In this document: positions 44,388 through 53,543 of the stretch, one piece after another
Position numbering within the stretch: position 1 is the first letter of the stretch
Layout of the letters: each line of letters starts with the position of its first letter
Assembly (NCBI GenBank): GCA_028820655.1
Contig: JAPPIK010000004.1
Span: 124,001 to 188,000, forward strand
Direction of reading: 5' to 3'
Origin: Candidatus Poribacteria bacterium
GTDB taxonomy: Bacteria > Poribacteria > WGA-4E > JAJDTR01
DNA length: 64,000 nt
The notes under the pieces: generated by a model
Databases searched by the model: none
Told to the model about the DNA's origin: nothing
What the model saw: the letters and a program-made list of their open reading frames with translations, nothing else
Made by a program: the position numbers and the translations under genes

Positions 44388-44511
44388 ATCTTATGTTCCT
44401 CCATCGGTGGACAAGAACCCTTCAATTCTCCGTTTCTTGCCCAAATACACGACCTAAAGCCATTTGAATAGGGAGGTATCGCCCACTTTATCATCGTTAT
44501 ATCCTGCTTCA

Positions 44512-45231
44512 TCATGTTAGCAATGGGGAGTTGCCATCGGGATTGGAAGCACCCTCACCGAATAGATGGCGCGTCCGGTTTAGATAAAGAAACTGAGTAT
44601 CGTCGCGGGTTCTTCTGATTTTCGAGATTCCGGTATTGTTGTGCGGGAAACGGTTTAGAGATTTTTTTGCCTGCGGCGACTCAAGCAAGGTTCCGAGCAT
44701 TATCGATCCGGAACCTCCGTGCGTAATCGCGCCGATCTTCTCGTCTTCTCCAAGGTGGTGCTGATCCAGATGCGCAACAAATTCCAGACAATTCCTGTTT
44801 ACCAGACGCAGTATCCGGGCATCGTCTAACAATGGCGCCTGTTCGTCGGAATCACACTCTGGAAACCACCATCCTTCGTCCGTCGCGTCATTAGGCAAAA
44901 CCACTGAAGAACAAACTTCGCGTAATTGAGAGCGCGTCATACCGGGCAGTTGTGTTATGCCCCCATCAACACGGTCCTCCCATATGCCGCCCCACTCGTG
45001 GATGCCGACAAAAACATGAGGTGCAAGCTCGAGGTGTTTACTGACAAATGCGGCAGTCTGCACCGCACGGAGCATCGCGCTGCAATAAAGGCGTGTAATG
45101 CCCAGGTCCTTCAGCGCACGCCCCGCTCTGTCCGCTTGCTGCTTCCCGATCTCTGTCAGCGGTGGATCGGGAACGCGCGCATCTCCGCGGTTGTTGGTCG
45201 ACTGACCGTGACGAATCAGGTACAATTCCAT
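44512..45231 (-). CDS. Histidine phosphatase family protein (phosphoglycerate mutase-like)
   Basis: 239 residues. The catalytic RHG motif is at the start (LIRHGQSTNN), with PLTEIGKQQADRAG, YCSAMLRAVQTA and a second histidine in THGGSG. These enzymes form a phospho-histidine intermediate and act as mutases or phosphatases. The substrate is not evident. Downstream of the multi-pass membrane protein by 64 bp. Confidence 0.85.
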   Translation of the reverse strand: MELYLIRHGQSTNNRGDARVPDPPLTEIGKQQADRAGRALKDLGITRLYCSAMLRAVQTAAFVSKHLELAPHVFVGIHEWGGIWEDRVDGGITQLPGMTRSQLREVCSSVVLPNDATDEGWWFPECDSDEQAPLLDDARILRLVNRNCLEFVAHLDQHHLGEDEKIGAITHGGSGSIMLGTLLESPQAKKSLNRFPHNNTGISKIRRTRDDTQFLYLNRTRHLFGEGASNPDGNSPLLT

Positions 45232-45295
45232 AATCTGTTATTTCCTTCCGGTGCGGAGAATTTCGGCAAGCATGCGTTTTATTGCCGGTACCACA

Positions 45296-46354
45296 CTATA
45301 ACATCTGTTTCACGTACGGGTTCGATGCATTGTTCTTCCAAATAATTCCGTCGAGTATGTAATGTGTAATCTGCGGCAATGCCAAGAGTGCATACGCAAA
45401 TGCAACCGCAAGTGAACCCTCAAAGAGCCCGATAAAATAAGCCGGAAATAGTTCGCCTTTCTCTCTGAATAGCAGCATATCCCAGCCAAATTCCTCGATA
45501 TAAGCCAAAACAACTGCGCCAAATATAATGGTCGCGATCATCTGGATGACCGGCACCGATCGATTCAAACTCGTATTTTTCCGCAGCTTATACCAGACGA
45601 CCAGTACCATGTACGGCAGACCGTGCGCAACGACGTTGGTGATGGAAAAGACGATATCGGAGTTAAAGTAAACGATCCCGAAATACCAGTTGAACGCGGT
45701 AACCAATACCCAAGCTATCTTTCCGTAAGCGAGCTTGCCAACCTGTTTGACAGAGGCGACGCACTCCTCGATTAACCAACATGCCAAGATGCCCCAATAC
45801 AGTACATTCGTAACTATTAACTTTTGATGTGGTAGTTGAAAGTGTCTCAGGAATACGAAATCACCGGATACAAACCATTCGAATGCCCTATCTTGCGCTA
45901 CATGCCAGTAGACGACAGGATAGAGAACTGCAAGGTAGATTACGAGTTTGTCCGGAATGCGTTTGCTAATTCTCCCCTGTCTGACTCGGTACAGTGCCAG
46001 AAAGCCGAACTGTTGTTTCGCGAAATGGGAAACCGCGAGATAAGCCAGTAGACGCCAGAACAGTTGAACGGAGAAGAAACAAAGGACAAATACGGCGAGA
46101 AAGGAAATGAGCGGGATTGACCACGTCTTCCGCCCCAACCTTTCAGTCTCATCTTTGTCCGTATATGTTCGGAACAGCGTGCTCCAAACGTGGCTTACAT
46201 CAAATCCCAAGATGAAGACTGCCCATGCCCACAAGGGCAAATCGTGTTCGAGAAAGGAAGGTGGCAATAGGAAAATCACCGCCCAAATAACAACCAGTGG
46301 CAAGAAAAAGAAACTTACATCGGCACTTCGGGAAATTAACCACGAATTACTCAT
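45296..46354 (-). CDS. Multi-pass membrane protein with conserved histidines
   Basis: 352 residues, about ten membrane helices. Histidines lie near helix ends: DVSHVWST, SHFAKQQFG, RHFQLPHQK, VVAHGLPYM and THYILDGIIWK. That spacing is like di-iron or heme-type membrane oxygenases, but no family was recognised. It ends 64 bp before the histidine phosphatase gene and starts 16 bp after the GNAT gene, so it belongs to the same transcription unit. Confidence 0.6.
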   Translation of the reverse strand: MSNSWLISRSADVSFFFLPLVVIWAVIFLLPPSFLEHDLPLWAWAVFILGFDVSHVWSTLFRTYTDKDETERLGRKTWSIPLISFLAVFVLCFFSVQLFWRLLAYLAVSHFAKQQFGFLALYRVRQGRISKRIPDKLVIYLAVLYPVVYWHVAQDRAFEWFVSGDFVFLRHFQLPHQKLIVTNVLYWGILACWLIEECVASVKQVGKLAYGKIAWVLVTAFNWYFGIVYFNSDIVFSITNVVAHGLPYMVLVVWYKLRKNTSLNRSVPVIQMIATIIFGAVVLAYIEEFGWDMLLFREKGELFPAYFIGLFEGSLAVAFAYALLALPQITHYILDGIIWKNNASNPYVKQML

Positions 46355-46370
46355 TATCTTGCTGTGGGTG

Positions 46371-46865
46371 TTACGACTGTGCTGTCAGCTTGTCGATGTC
46401 CTCCCACTTAAAAAGGGAGTCATTCACAACTTTGGCACCGTGTTGTGCGTAAAATTCCTTATACGGGTTACACTCTGCCGCATTCACATAAACCGACGCG
46501 ACGCCCCGATTCTTGAACCATCTAGCCAGAATGCTAAGCAGCTTTACCTCCACCCCTTTTCCCCACTGAGGCTTCAATATGTTCATTGACTGAATTTCAC
46601 CTTGTGGATCCGGGTGAGAAGATAGATGTCCGGCGATATATCCGACAATATTCAACTTAATCATCGCAACGTATATCGCCCGATGGATACCAGTCGTTTC
46701 AGTGCTGGCGGTGCGATTAAAATAGTCGCACCACCAGTGGTAGCGAATGTCGAGGCAATTCTCGTACCTCTCTTGGCAAGAAGGATTGGATCCAACTCGC
46801 GATCGCAACTCGATTTCCGCGATTCGCTTCAGATCCCCGGCTTTCGCCATTCGGTATTGGTACAT
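46371..46865 (-). CDS. GNAT family N-acetyltransferase
   Basis: 164 residues. MYQYRMAKAGDLKRIAEIE start, acetyl-CoA loop in LKPQWGKGVEVKLLSIL (Q-x-x-G-x-G/A-type), and VNAAECNPYKEFYAQHGAKVV at the end, as in other family members. It has no clear ribosome site. First gene of the minus-strand set running to argJ. Confidence 0.78.
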   Translation of the reverse strand: MYQYRMAKAGDLKRIAEIELRSRVGSNPSCQERYENCLDIRYHWWCDYFNRTASTETTGIHRAIYVAMIKLNIVGYIAGHLSSHPDPQGEIQSMNILKPQWGKGVEVKLLSILARWFKNRGVASVYVNAAECNPYKEFYAQHGAKVVNDSLFKWEDIDKLTAQS

Positions 46866-47681
46866 ATCAAACTAGACAGCTAGTAGGTTTCCGCATTCTC
46901 GGGATGCTGCCTTGACCTTTGCTGTTTCTAACAACAATCGCTACTGGCAATTGCTGGGCCGGTAATCGAGCCAAGATCATCAAGAATGGAAGAGTAGACA
47001 GTGATAGGAATTAGCATGTTGGTACGGTGCGACAGCTTGTTTATTATATCTTGTGGGGAGTCAGCTTATCAAGAGGATTGGGTGGATACGACACGGGAAT
47101 CGCATCTAGTTTCAGAAGAGGGCTCATGGTGGTAGAACGTGTTGGGTTTCACGTAGGTTTTGGCTTGTTCAAGCGAAATAGGTGTTTGAGAACTGCAAAG
47201 AGGTTAGCGATTACAAACGGGTTCCCGTTCAACCCAACCTACGACTCCCAAAATAGTTTCACAAAATCAGTGGTTTCTTTTCCAAAAAAATGTGGTTAGT
47301 GTTGGGTGCCGGTGAGGTTAGAAGGGATCTCTATCGCACTCGCTGTTCACTCGCTTGATCACCTACCGGCACGGTTGAACAGTATTTTGTGCCAGTCTCG
47401 CAAGCATTGATTTCTTAGCGAATAGACCACTTGGTGCGATTTTCTGTTTTGTGATAAAAGATATTCCGATGCGTTTCCACTGGTGGGCACGGTGGTAACG
47501 GTCATTAGCGAGACAACAAGCAAAGATTCGGTCTGGAGGAGGGAGGAATCGCTACTCTAAACCGCGGCACTTTGAGCGATGGTCCGGCAAGTTGATTCCG
47601 AATTCATAGTGCCGGTTCTTCCAGCATTTCGAGGTAATACAGCGTGGGGTCTGCAATGACTTCGCGTACACTTCGGATGAA
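46866..47681. other. Intergenic, mostly featureless with repeats
   Basis: No gene supported. A copy of the TGGTAGAACGTGTTGGGTTTC unit (about 47130) and GATCTCTATCGCACTCGC (about 47330) belong to the dispersed repeat families. The rest shows nothing clear. Confidence 0.5.
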
Positions 47682-48776
47682 TCAATCCAGGTCGCGGAAG
47701 TTGGGAACCTCAACCGGAGCGCCGCCGTTGGCAATCGACTGCTCGGAGACCAAGCCGGGTACGGTGAAATCAAGGGCAGTATAGACACCTAACGGCGGTT
47801 CGCTATCGCGAATAATGCAATCTACAAAGTCTCGCAACTCAAAGTAATCGCCGAGTCCGCCGGTCAATTGAGCGGCTTCTTGCGGCGGGTTCTTCCATCT
47901 ATCCGGCAGGAATTCGTCCTCAAACGCCGCGAGCGGCATCCACTCATCACCTTGATCTGACAACCAAATCTTCGGCTGATCTCCAAACCCTCGACTACCC
48001 TCATAGCAACCCTTCGTGCCTTGAAGACTGTAATAGGAGGTCGGCGGACGGTTGGAAAGCATATCTATGCGAATTTTAATGAGCGCGCCACTCTCGGTTT
48101 TGCATAGCATCATCACCGTATCCTCCATCACGTATTGAGGGTCGGTGTGCACTCCTGTTCCCAAGCAACTTACGCTTACAACCCGATCACCGATCCACTG
48201 CAGTATCGGACCGAGGTGGTGTGTCGCGTAGTTGCACCGGTTGACGCCGACTTGCCAATGGAAACGCCACGTCGGATTGCCTTCGCTATCGTGATGAAGA
48301 GATTTGACATTATGAAGGTATTCACCCTCCCCAAAATATAATTCGCCAAACATCCCCCGCCGCACCATGCTGCCAATTAGCACATTGGATTTGAGGTAAC
48401 AGTAATTCTCCGCCATCATGTATTTCGTGCGACTCCTCCTGACGGCTCGAACCAATTCCGCGCACTGATCAAGCGATACCGCCGCCGTTACCTCGCTGAT
48501 CACATGCTTTCCTGCGTTTAACGCCGCAATAGTTTGCGGGACGTGAAGATTTTCGGGAGTCGCCAACACGACAATCTGGATGTCGTCGTCTTCGAGCAGT
48601 TTCTCATAATCCGTGAATTGTTTAGCTATGCCGTGCTTCGCCGCGACAGTGTACAGCGTTTCCTCGTTCAGATCGCAGAGTGCGGCTACTTCCGTTTCTG
48701 TGATTGTCTCAAACGGATGGATAAATCCTACGCCCCGACGGGCTCCGACAATTCCGACATTAAATTTCGTTGCCAT
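47682..48776 (-). CDS. Gfo/Idh/MocA family oxidoreductase
   Basis: 364 residues. Rossmann start VGIVGARRGVGFIHPF, sugar-dehydrogenase-type middle (KHVISEVTAAVSLDQCAE in place of the usual EKP, so the lysine is altered) and C-terminal sheet domain with HHLGPILQW. The start ATG 48776 has AGGAG 7 bases before it; a longer frame to 48833 lacks one. Substrate unknown. The strong promoter 48860-48833 lies just upstream, and a divergent enolase-superfamily gene starts 341 bp away, an arrangement often used for a sugar-acid pathway. Confidence 0.85.
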   Translation of the reverse strand: MATKFNVGIVGARRGVGFIHPFETITETEVAALCDLNEETLYTVAAKHGIAKQFTDYEKLLEDDDIQIVVLATPENLHVPQTIAALNAGKHVISEVTAAVSLDQCAELVRAVRRSRTKYMMAENYCYLKSNVLIGSMVRRGMFGELYFGEGEYLHNVKSLHHDSEGNPTWRFHWQVGVNRCNYATHHLGPILQWIGDRVVSVSCLGTGVHTDPQYVMEDTVMMLCKTESGALIKIRIDMLSNRPPTSYYSLQGTKGCYEGSRGFGDQPKIWLSDQGDEWMPLAAFEDEFLPDRWKNPPQEAAQLTGGLGDYFELRDFVDCIIRDSEPPLGVYTALDFTVPGLVSEQSIANGGAPVEVPNFRDLD

Positions 48777-48832
48777 TGGTCTGCTCCTGGTACCCAGCTC
48801 TGAACGATGGAAACCTGTAAAACTTGAATCCA

Positions 48833-48860
48833 ATTATACCAACTCGCCTGTTGGTGTCAA
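48833..48860 (-). promoter_or_regulatory. Promoter of the minus-strand dehydrogenase
   Basis: TTGACA (48860-48855), 16 bases, TATAAT (48838-48833): both hexamers perfect. It lies about 57 bp before the ATG at 48776. Confidence 0.85.
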
Positions 48861-48970
48861 TATCAAAACACGGTGCGGATGCTATTGTCATTCTACCTGA
48901 ACGGGATAGTACACTGTAGACTATTGCTTCACCGATTCGATGCGGCAATGCGGGACTAAACGAACCATGT

Positions 48971-48999
48971 TGGACACTTGCTGGTTGAAGTGATACAAT
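48971..48999 (+). promoter_or_regulatory. Likely promoter of the enolase-superfamily gene
   Basis: TGGACA (48971-48976), 17 bases, TACAAT (48994-48999), pointing at the GTG start 49118. Weaker than its divergent neighbour. Between the two promoters (48861-48970) nothing else is clear. Confidence 0.4.
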
Positions 49000-49117
49000 A
49001 ACTTAGGTGTGCCGGCTCAATTTGCACACATTAAGAGCATTAAACATCCGACGTCATCCGAGAGTTCCAGGCAGTTATTGTCCGCGCCCCATTTCCGCTT
49101 CAAAAGGAGCAACAGAA

Positions 49118-50296
49118 GTGAAGATTAAAGATATTCATGCCGTAGCAGTCAGTCTTACTCCCGAATCCAAGACGAAGCCTCGGGTTCCACGTGTTGAGAC
49201 GGATGGGTTCACCAGCCCGATGGCGCGCTATCCCGAATTCAAAAGAAGTGATTGGAACACCGAATGGACGCGCCTAGCCTGCGTCGTCACTGCCGAGGAC
49301 GGAACTTGGGGATTAGGATTGACGGTAAATAGCGGCCCCGTACTTAGCATCATCAACGACCATTTTGCTCCTCTGCTGATGGGCCAAAACTGCATTGCCA
49401 CCGAGAAACTCTGGGATGTGATGCGTCGGAGTTCCGCTCCCTACCATAGCGCGGGGTTGGGGAGCTATGCTATCAGCGCCGTGGACAACGCCCTATGGGA
49501 CTTGAAAGGTAAATTACTCGGACGCCCAGTCTACGAACTTCTCGGCGGGCCGCAGAAGGACAAAATCTTCTGCTACGCAAGCAACACCGACATATCATAC
49601 GGTACGGAGCATAGCATCGCGTGGTTTTTGGAATTGGGATTCAAGGCGGTCAAACTCTTCGCGCGGCACGGTCCCGAATCGGGAATCGAGGGAATCCGAG
49701 CGACGGAGGAGTTGGTTGCAAACACTCGGGGGCAAATAGGCGATGATGTTGAACTGATGCTGGACGCTTGGATGTCGTTGAATGTGGAGTATGTGGTGAG
49801 GCTGGTGGAGGCGCTAAAGCCGTACCGCTTGAAGTGGCTTGAAGATTATCTGCTGCCCGAGGATATGGACAGCTATTTCAAGGTGCGGGAACGAGTGCCG
49901 GCGCAGATTCTCGCGACCGGCGAGCATTGGTACACCATCCACCCGTTTGCATTGGCGGCCGGAAAGGGGTTGGTGGACATCTTGCAGCCGGATGTCCAGT
50001 GGGTGGGCGGCGTTACGGCGCTGGTGCGAATCTGCCACATCGCCGAAGCACACGGTCTGAGCGTCATTAGCCATGCCGGTATGAATTACCCATACGGGCA
50101 GCATGTTTCGTATGCGATGCCGGCAATTCAATGGGGTGAACGCTCGGAAGGTGTCTCCCCGCCCGGAGTACCGCTCGAAGAGATGGTTGTGCTGCCGGGA
50201 ACCCCCGTGATCAAAGACGGTTTTCTGATCCCCAGCGACGCCCCCGGATTCGGTATTGAGGTGACCAAGGACTGGCTTGAGAGCAAAGCGGTTTAG
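49118..50296 (+). CDS. Enolase-superfamily dehydratase (L-rhamnonate dehydratase-like)
   Basis: 392 residues. Mandelate racemase/muconate lactonising type: the N-terminal capping domain, then barrel residues Asp in LMLDAWMS, Glu in WLEDYL, Glu in ATGEHWY, Asp in LQPDVQW and His in VISHAGMNYPYG. The pattern ISAVDNALWDLKGKLLGRPVYELLGG fits rhamnonate-dehydratase relatives. It dehydrates a sugar acid through an enolate intermediate with Mg. The start is GTG 49118 with AAAGGAG upstream; a longer frame to 49007 is unlikely. Confidence 0.85.
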   Translation: MKIKDIHAVAVSLTPESKTKPRVPRVETDGFTSPMARYPEFKRSDWNTEWTRLACVVTAEDGTWGLGLTVNSGPVLSIINDHFAPLLMGQNCIATEKLWDVMRRSSAPYHSAGLGSYAISAVDNALWDLKGKLLGRPVYELLGGPQKDKIFCYASNTDISYGTEHSIAWFLELGFKAVKLFARHGPESGIEGIRATEELVANTRGQIGDDVELMLDAWMSLNVEYVVRLVEALKPYRLKWLEDYLLPEDMDSYFKVRERVPAQILATGEHWYTIHPFALAAGKGLVDILQPDVQWVGGVTALVRICHIAEAHGLSVISHAGMNYPYGQHVSYAMPAIQWGERSEGVSPPGVPLEEMVVLPGTPVIKDGFLIPSDAPGFGIEVTKDWLESKAV

Positions 50297-50434
50297 GAAT
50301 TTGGTCCGAGCGTGGGCTCATGTGCCCACCGCCGACGGTTCTTGACGATTCAATCAATTTCCGAATACGTCAACATTCACGATCAAAGGCGTGGTGCAAC
50401 GTAGAGTTTTTCGCCGGATTTCATTGAGTGGGTG

Positions 50435-51415
50435 TTACCGGAGGTCAGGAGCGAGGTTTTTCAACCTTCCCCAGATTGTGACTTGCTTGGGGTTTGGGAA
50501 AACCGGCAGCAATCCCGGATTCAACCAGTCCGGATCGACATCATTCTCAAAATGTAAGTCGCTGAGTTGTTTGAGGTATTCTCCATCGGCAGCCATCAAG
50601 TGGATTTGATCTCTAAACCCAGCATTCCTATCGGACACGAAGGCAATTAGTTGACCGTCCGGGGACCAAGAGGGGTAATAGTCGAGCGCGCCATTTTCGG
50701 TCAACCTCTCGAGTCTTCTTCCATCTGGCGACACGACGAAGATTTCCATATTCCCGTCAATCTTCCCGGAAAATGCGATGTTCTGTCCATCCGGAGACCA
50801 GGATGGTAGGCCCTTGAACGCCAAATCGTGTGTGAGTTTCACGACATTCGTCCCATCGGCGTTCATCGCGTAGATTTCAGTGCCCTCTTTTGACTTTGAA
50901 ACAAATGCTATCCTTTGACTGTCAGGCGACCACGAGAGCGTCGTTACCGGATTGTCTTTCAGTTTCCTGCGATTGCCGCCGTCGCTATCCATCACGTAGA
51001 TACCGGGCGTTTTATCGGCAATGACGAGCGACCAGTAGGCAATTTTTTGACCGTCGGGCGACCACGACGGCCAGTTGTCATGCCATCCATCTGTTAGTCT
51101 CTCTTGATTTAATCCATCGGAATCCATTACGTAGATTTGGATTTTCAAGGGCGTTCTCCCTGACACGAAGGCGATTTTCCGGCCGTCGGGAGACCAGGTT
51201 GGCCCCCAGTCCTTCACTTTGTTGCGCGTGAGTCTTTTCTGGTTCCCTCCGTCGGCGTCCATGACGTAGATTTCCCCGTTCCCATGTCTTGTGGTGGTGA
51301 ATGCAATTCGCGGGTTGCGCGCGGCGAATGCGTAAGCCGATAGCAGTTCTATGCTTAACAGATAGATGAACATCGCCGTAAACACATGACGTTTGTTAGT
51401 CGGTTTTAGCTGCAT
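50435..51415 (-). CDS. Secreted TolB-like PD40 beta-propeller protein, array member 1
   Basis: 326 residues. Signal peptide (HVFTAMFIYLLSIELLSAYA), then about six PD40 blades with the cycle IAFxS..., YVMDxDG, RLTxN and WSPDGxxI. It ends VTIWGRLKNLAPDLR, a tail shared by the array. Start ATG 51415, with AAAGGG upstream; a longer frame is not favoured. Last gene of an eight-gene same-strand array. PD40 propellers usually bind proteins or ligands in the periplasm. Confidence 0.8.
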   Translation of the reverse strand: MQLKPTNKRHVFTAMFIYLLSIELLSAYAFAARNPRIAFTTTRHGNGEIYVMDADGGNQKRLTRNKVKDWGPTWSPDGRKIAFVSGRTPLKIQIYVMDSDGLNQERLTDGWHDNWPSWSPDGQKIAYWSLVIADKTPGIYVMDSDGGNRRKLKDNPVTTLSWSPDSQRIAFVSKSKEGTEIYAMNADGTNVVKLTHDLAFKGLPSWSPDGQNIAFSGKIDGNMEIFVVSPDGRRLERLTENGALDYYPSWSPDGQLIAFVSDRNAGFRDQIHLMAADGEYLKQLSDLHFENDVDPDWLNPGLLPVFPNPKQVTIWGRLKNLAPDLR

Positions 51416-51456
51416 TTCTTCCCTTTCACGTTTCCAGATTGCGTTATATCCGCGGG

Positions 51457-52461
51457 TTATCGGTTCTGTTTGACACGTCCCCATTGGATTACCAACTTAC
51501 CTTTTGATGACACTGCCTGCGGTGCGGGACGCCAAGACGCCATTCTGTTCATCTCCCGTTCCGAACCGTGGGTAAGTTGAATGATATTCGTTCCATCAGG
51601 ATTCATTAGGAAGAGCTCCTCTCCCACCAAGGTTCGCAGGGACGTAAAGACGATGTGCCTTCCGTTGGGTGACCAAGCCGGATAAGCGTCCCACGCGAAG
51701 TGATGCGTGAGACGAACCACGTTGCTTCCATCGGCATCCATCACATAGATGTCGTGGTTACCTTCCTGCCAAGCTTGAAAGATGATCCGCTCCCCTTTCG
51801 GGGACCATGACGGGTTTTCATTGATCGACAGTGGATTTTGCGTGAGGTTGACTGGATTTGCCCCGTTAGCATTCATGACAAAAATGTCCGATTGCGCAAA
51901 CTGATTTCCTGAAGCAAAAGCAATCTTCATGCCGTCCGGTGACCAAACCGGCGTTTCTTCCTTCGCGATAGTGACGGTAAGCCGAACGATTTTCATACTG
52001 TTGACATGCATCACGTAAATCTCGCTATTCCCTTCTCGGTTTGAGGCAAACGCAATGCTCCTCCCGTCCGGCGACCAAGAAGGCGACTCGTCGTACGCGG
52101 GAACCTGTCGCCTGTTTGTTGTCAAACGGACCGGTCTTTTTCCATCCGCGTCCATGATATATATTTCATTAGTCACGCCGTTTCGACGATTCGACGTAAA
52201 GGCAATCTTCGTTCCGTCGGGCGACCAAGCGGGGTAAGAGTCAATAGCCGGGTGCTTAGTTAACCGCACGAGGCCCGTCCCGGCGGAATCCATCACGTAG
52301 ATTTCCTGGTTGCCGTCTCGCGTTGAAATGAAAGCGATTTTCGTCTCAATGGCGCACGCCGATTCAACAGACGCGATCAGTAAACATATCCCAAGAATGA
52401 ATAGATTTCGCTGAAAAGCCATTAAGCGTGCCGTTCGGTTCAACAACCTATAGAATCCCAA
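51457..52461 (-). CDS. Secreted TolB-like PD40 beta-propeller protein, array member 2
   Basis: 334 residues with a signal peptide (NLFILGICLLIASVESACA) and six blades (YVMDSAGTGLVRLT, YIMDADGKRPVRLT, VFVMNANG-type). Ends LVIQWGRVKQNR. The start is probably TTG 52461, because AAGGAGG sits 5 bases before it; the ATG at 52422 has none. It lies 41 bp before member 1's start. Confidence 0.8.
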   Translation of the reverse strand: MGFYRLLNRTARLMAFQRNLFILGICLLIASVESACAIETKIAFISTRDGNQEIYVMDSAGTGLVRLTKHPAIDSYPAWSPDGTKIAFTSNRRNGVTNEIYIMDADGKRPVRLTTNRRQVPAYDESPSWSPDGRSIAFASNREGNSEIYVMHVNSMKIVRLTVTIAKEETPVWSPDGMKIAFASGNQFAQSDIFVMNANGANPVNLTQNPLSINENPSWSPKGERIIFQAWQEGNHDIYVMDADGSNVVRLTHHFAWDAYPAWSPNGRHIVFTSLRTLVGEELFLMNPDGTNIIQLTHGSEREMNRMASWRPAPQAVSSKGKLVIQWGRVKQNR

Positions 52462-52495
52462 TTCGGCCTCCTTCCATCCTACCAGTCATCACGGT

Positions 52496-53485
52496 TTAGT
52501 GATCATGTTTTACCGCACCCCAGAAAGTAGGTACGCCCTCTAGCGGATACACCTGAAGCGACTCAGACAGCCAGCCGGGACGCCTGCTCTCGGTGCCGCG
52601 TGGAGTTCTCGTGAGCCTGAATGTTCGCCGCCCGTCGGAATCCATCACATAGATATCCCATCCGCCTCCACGGTCCGATACAAAAGCAATTCTTGCCCCA
52701 TCCGGCGAATAGGATGGCGAGATGTTATTCCCTTTCTCTGCAGTAAGACGCGTGAGTCTTTTTCCATTTGCCGTCATCACATAAATGTCGCCGCTATCAC
52801 GCCAGGCGTTGAAAGCGATCCAGCTTCCATCCGGCGACCACGAAGGATTGCGACAATTGGAAATCCCTTTGTTGCGAGTGAGGTTGCGCACACCTGTTCC
52901 ATCTGCCTCCATGACGAAAATATGGTGGGATCCAAATATTCCATCAGGATTGGAATCAAACGCTATTTTTCTTCCGTCCGGCGACCAACTCGGCGAGCCT
53001 TCCGACATTTGGTGCCGGGTCAACCTCACAAGGTTATTTCCATTGGTGTCAATGGTGTAAATCTCCCAGTTATCAACACGGAAAGATGTAAAGGCTATCT
53101 TCGTGCCATCCGGCGACCAAAACGGACCGTGTTCTAGAAAATTGCTATTGGTAAGTCTAACGACGTTACTGCCGTCACTGTCCATGACGTAGAGATCCGA
53201 AGGTCCGCGACGCATTGATTTGAAAGCAATCTTTCGTCCATCCGGCGAGCCGGCGGGATCGCGGTCATCTGCCGGGTCGTCCGTGAGTTGGACAATGTTG
53301 TTTCCCTTTGCGTCCATGGCGTAAATGTCCCAGTTGCCATTTCGGTTTGATTCAAAAACGATTCTCGGCTCGAATCTCTGCGCCGTGCTGTCCGACGCGA
53401 CCACCAACACCGACAGCAATAGTAGCAGTAGTGATAGGCATTTCCTGATAAATGGGCCGGATTTAATTGTTGTGTGGCCATGCAT
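52496..53485 (-). CDS. Secreted TolB-like PD40 beta-propeller protein, array member 3
   Basis: 329 residues; signal peptide (LSLLLLLLSVLVVASDSTAQ). The blades are clear, and the second carries GSPDG where the family has WSPDG. Very similar to member 4 (shared NRNGNWDIYAM, ADDRDPAGS, GPSDLYVMDSDGSN). The tail is TFWGAVKHDH. A recent duplication with member 4 is likely. Confidence 0.82.
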   Translation of the reverse strand: MHGHTTIKSGPFIRKCLSLLLLLLSVLVVASDSTAQRFEPRIVFESNRNGNWDIYAMDAKGNNIVQLTDDPADDRDPAGSPDGRKIAFKSMRRGPSDLYVMDSDGSNVVRLTNSNFLEHGPFWSPDGTKIAFTSFRVDNWEIYTIDTNGNNLVRLTRHQMSEGSPSWSPDGRKIAFDSNPDGIFGSHHIFVMEADGTGVRNLTRNKGISNCRNPSWSPDGSWIAFNAWRDSGDIYVMTANGKRLTRLTAEKGNNISPSYSPDGARIAFVSDRGGGWDIYVMDSDGRRTFRLTRTPRGTESRRPGWLSESLQVYPLEGVPTFWGAVKHDH

Positions 53486-53543
53486 TGATTCGTCTTCCTT
53501 TGACTCGCTGCTACGACAGCTTTATCGAGGTCAACAACCGGCC

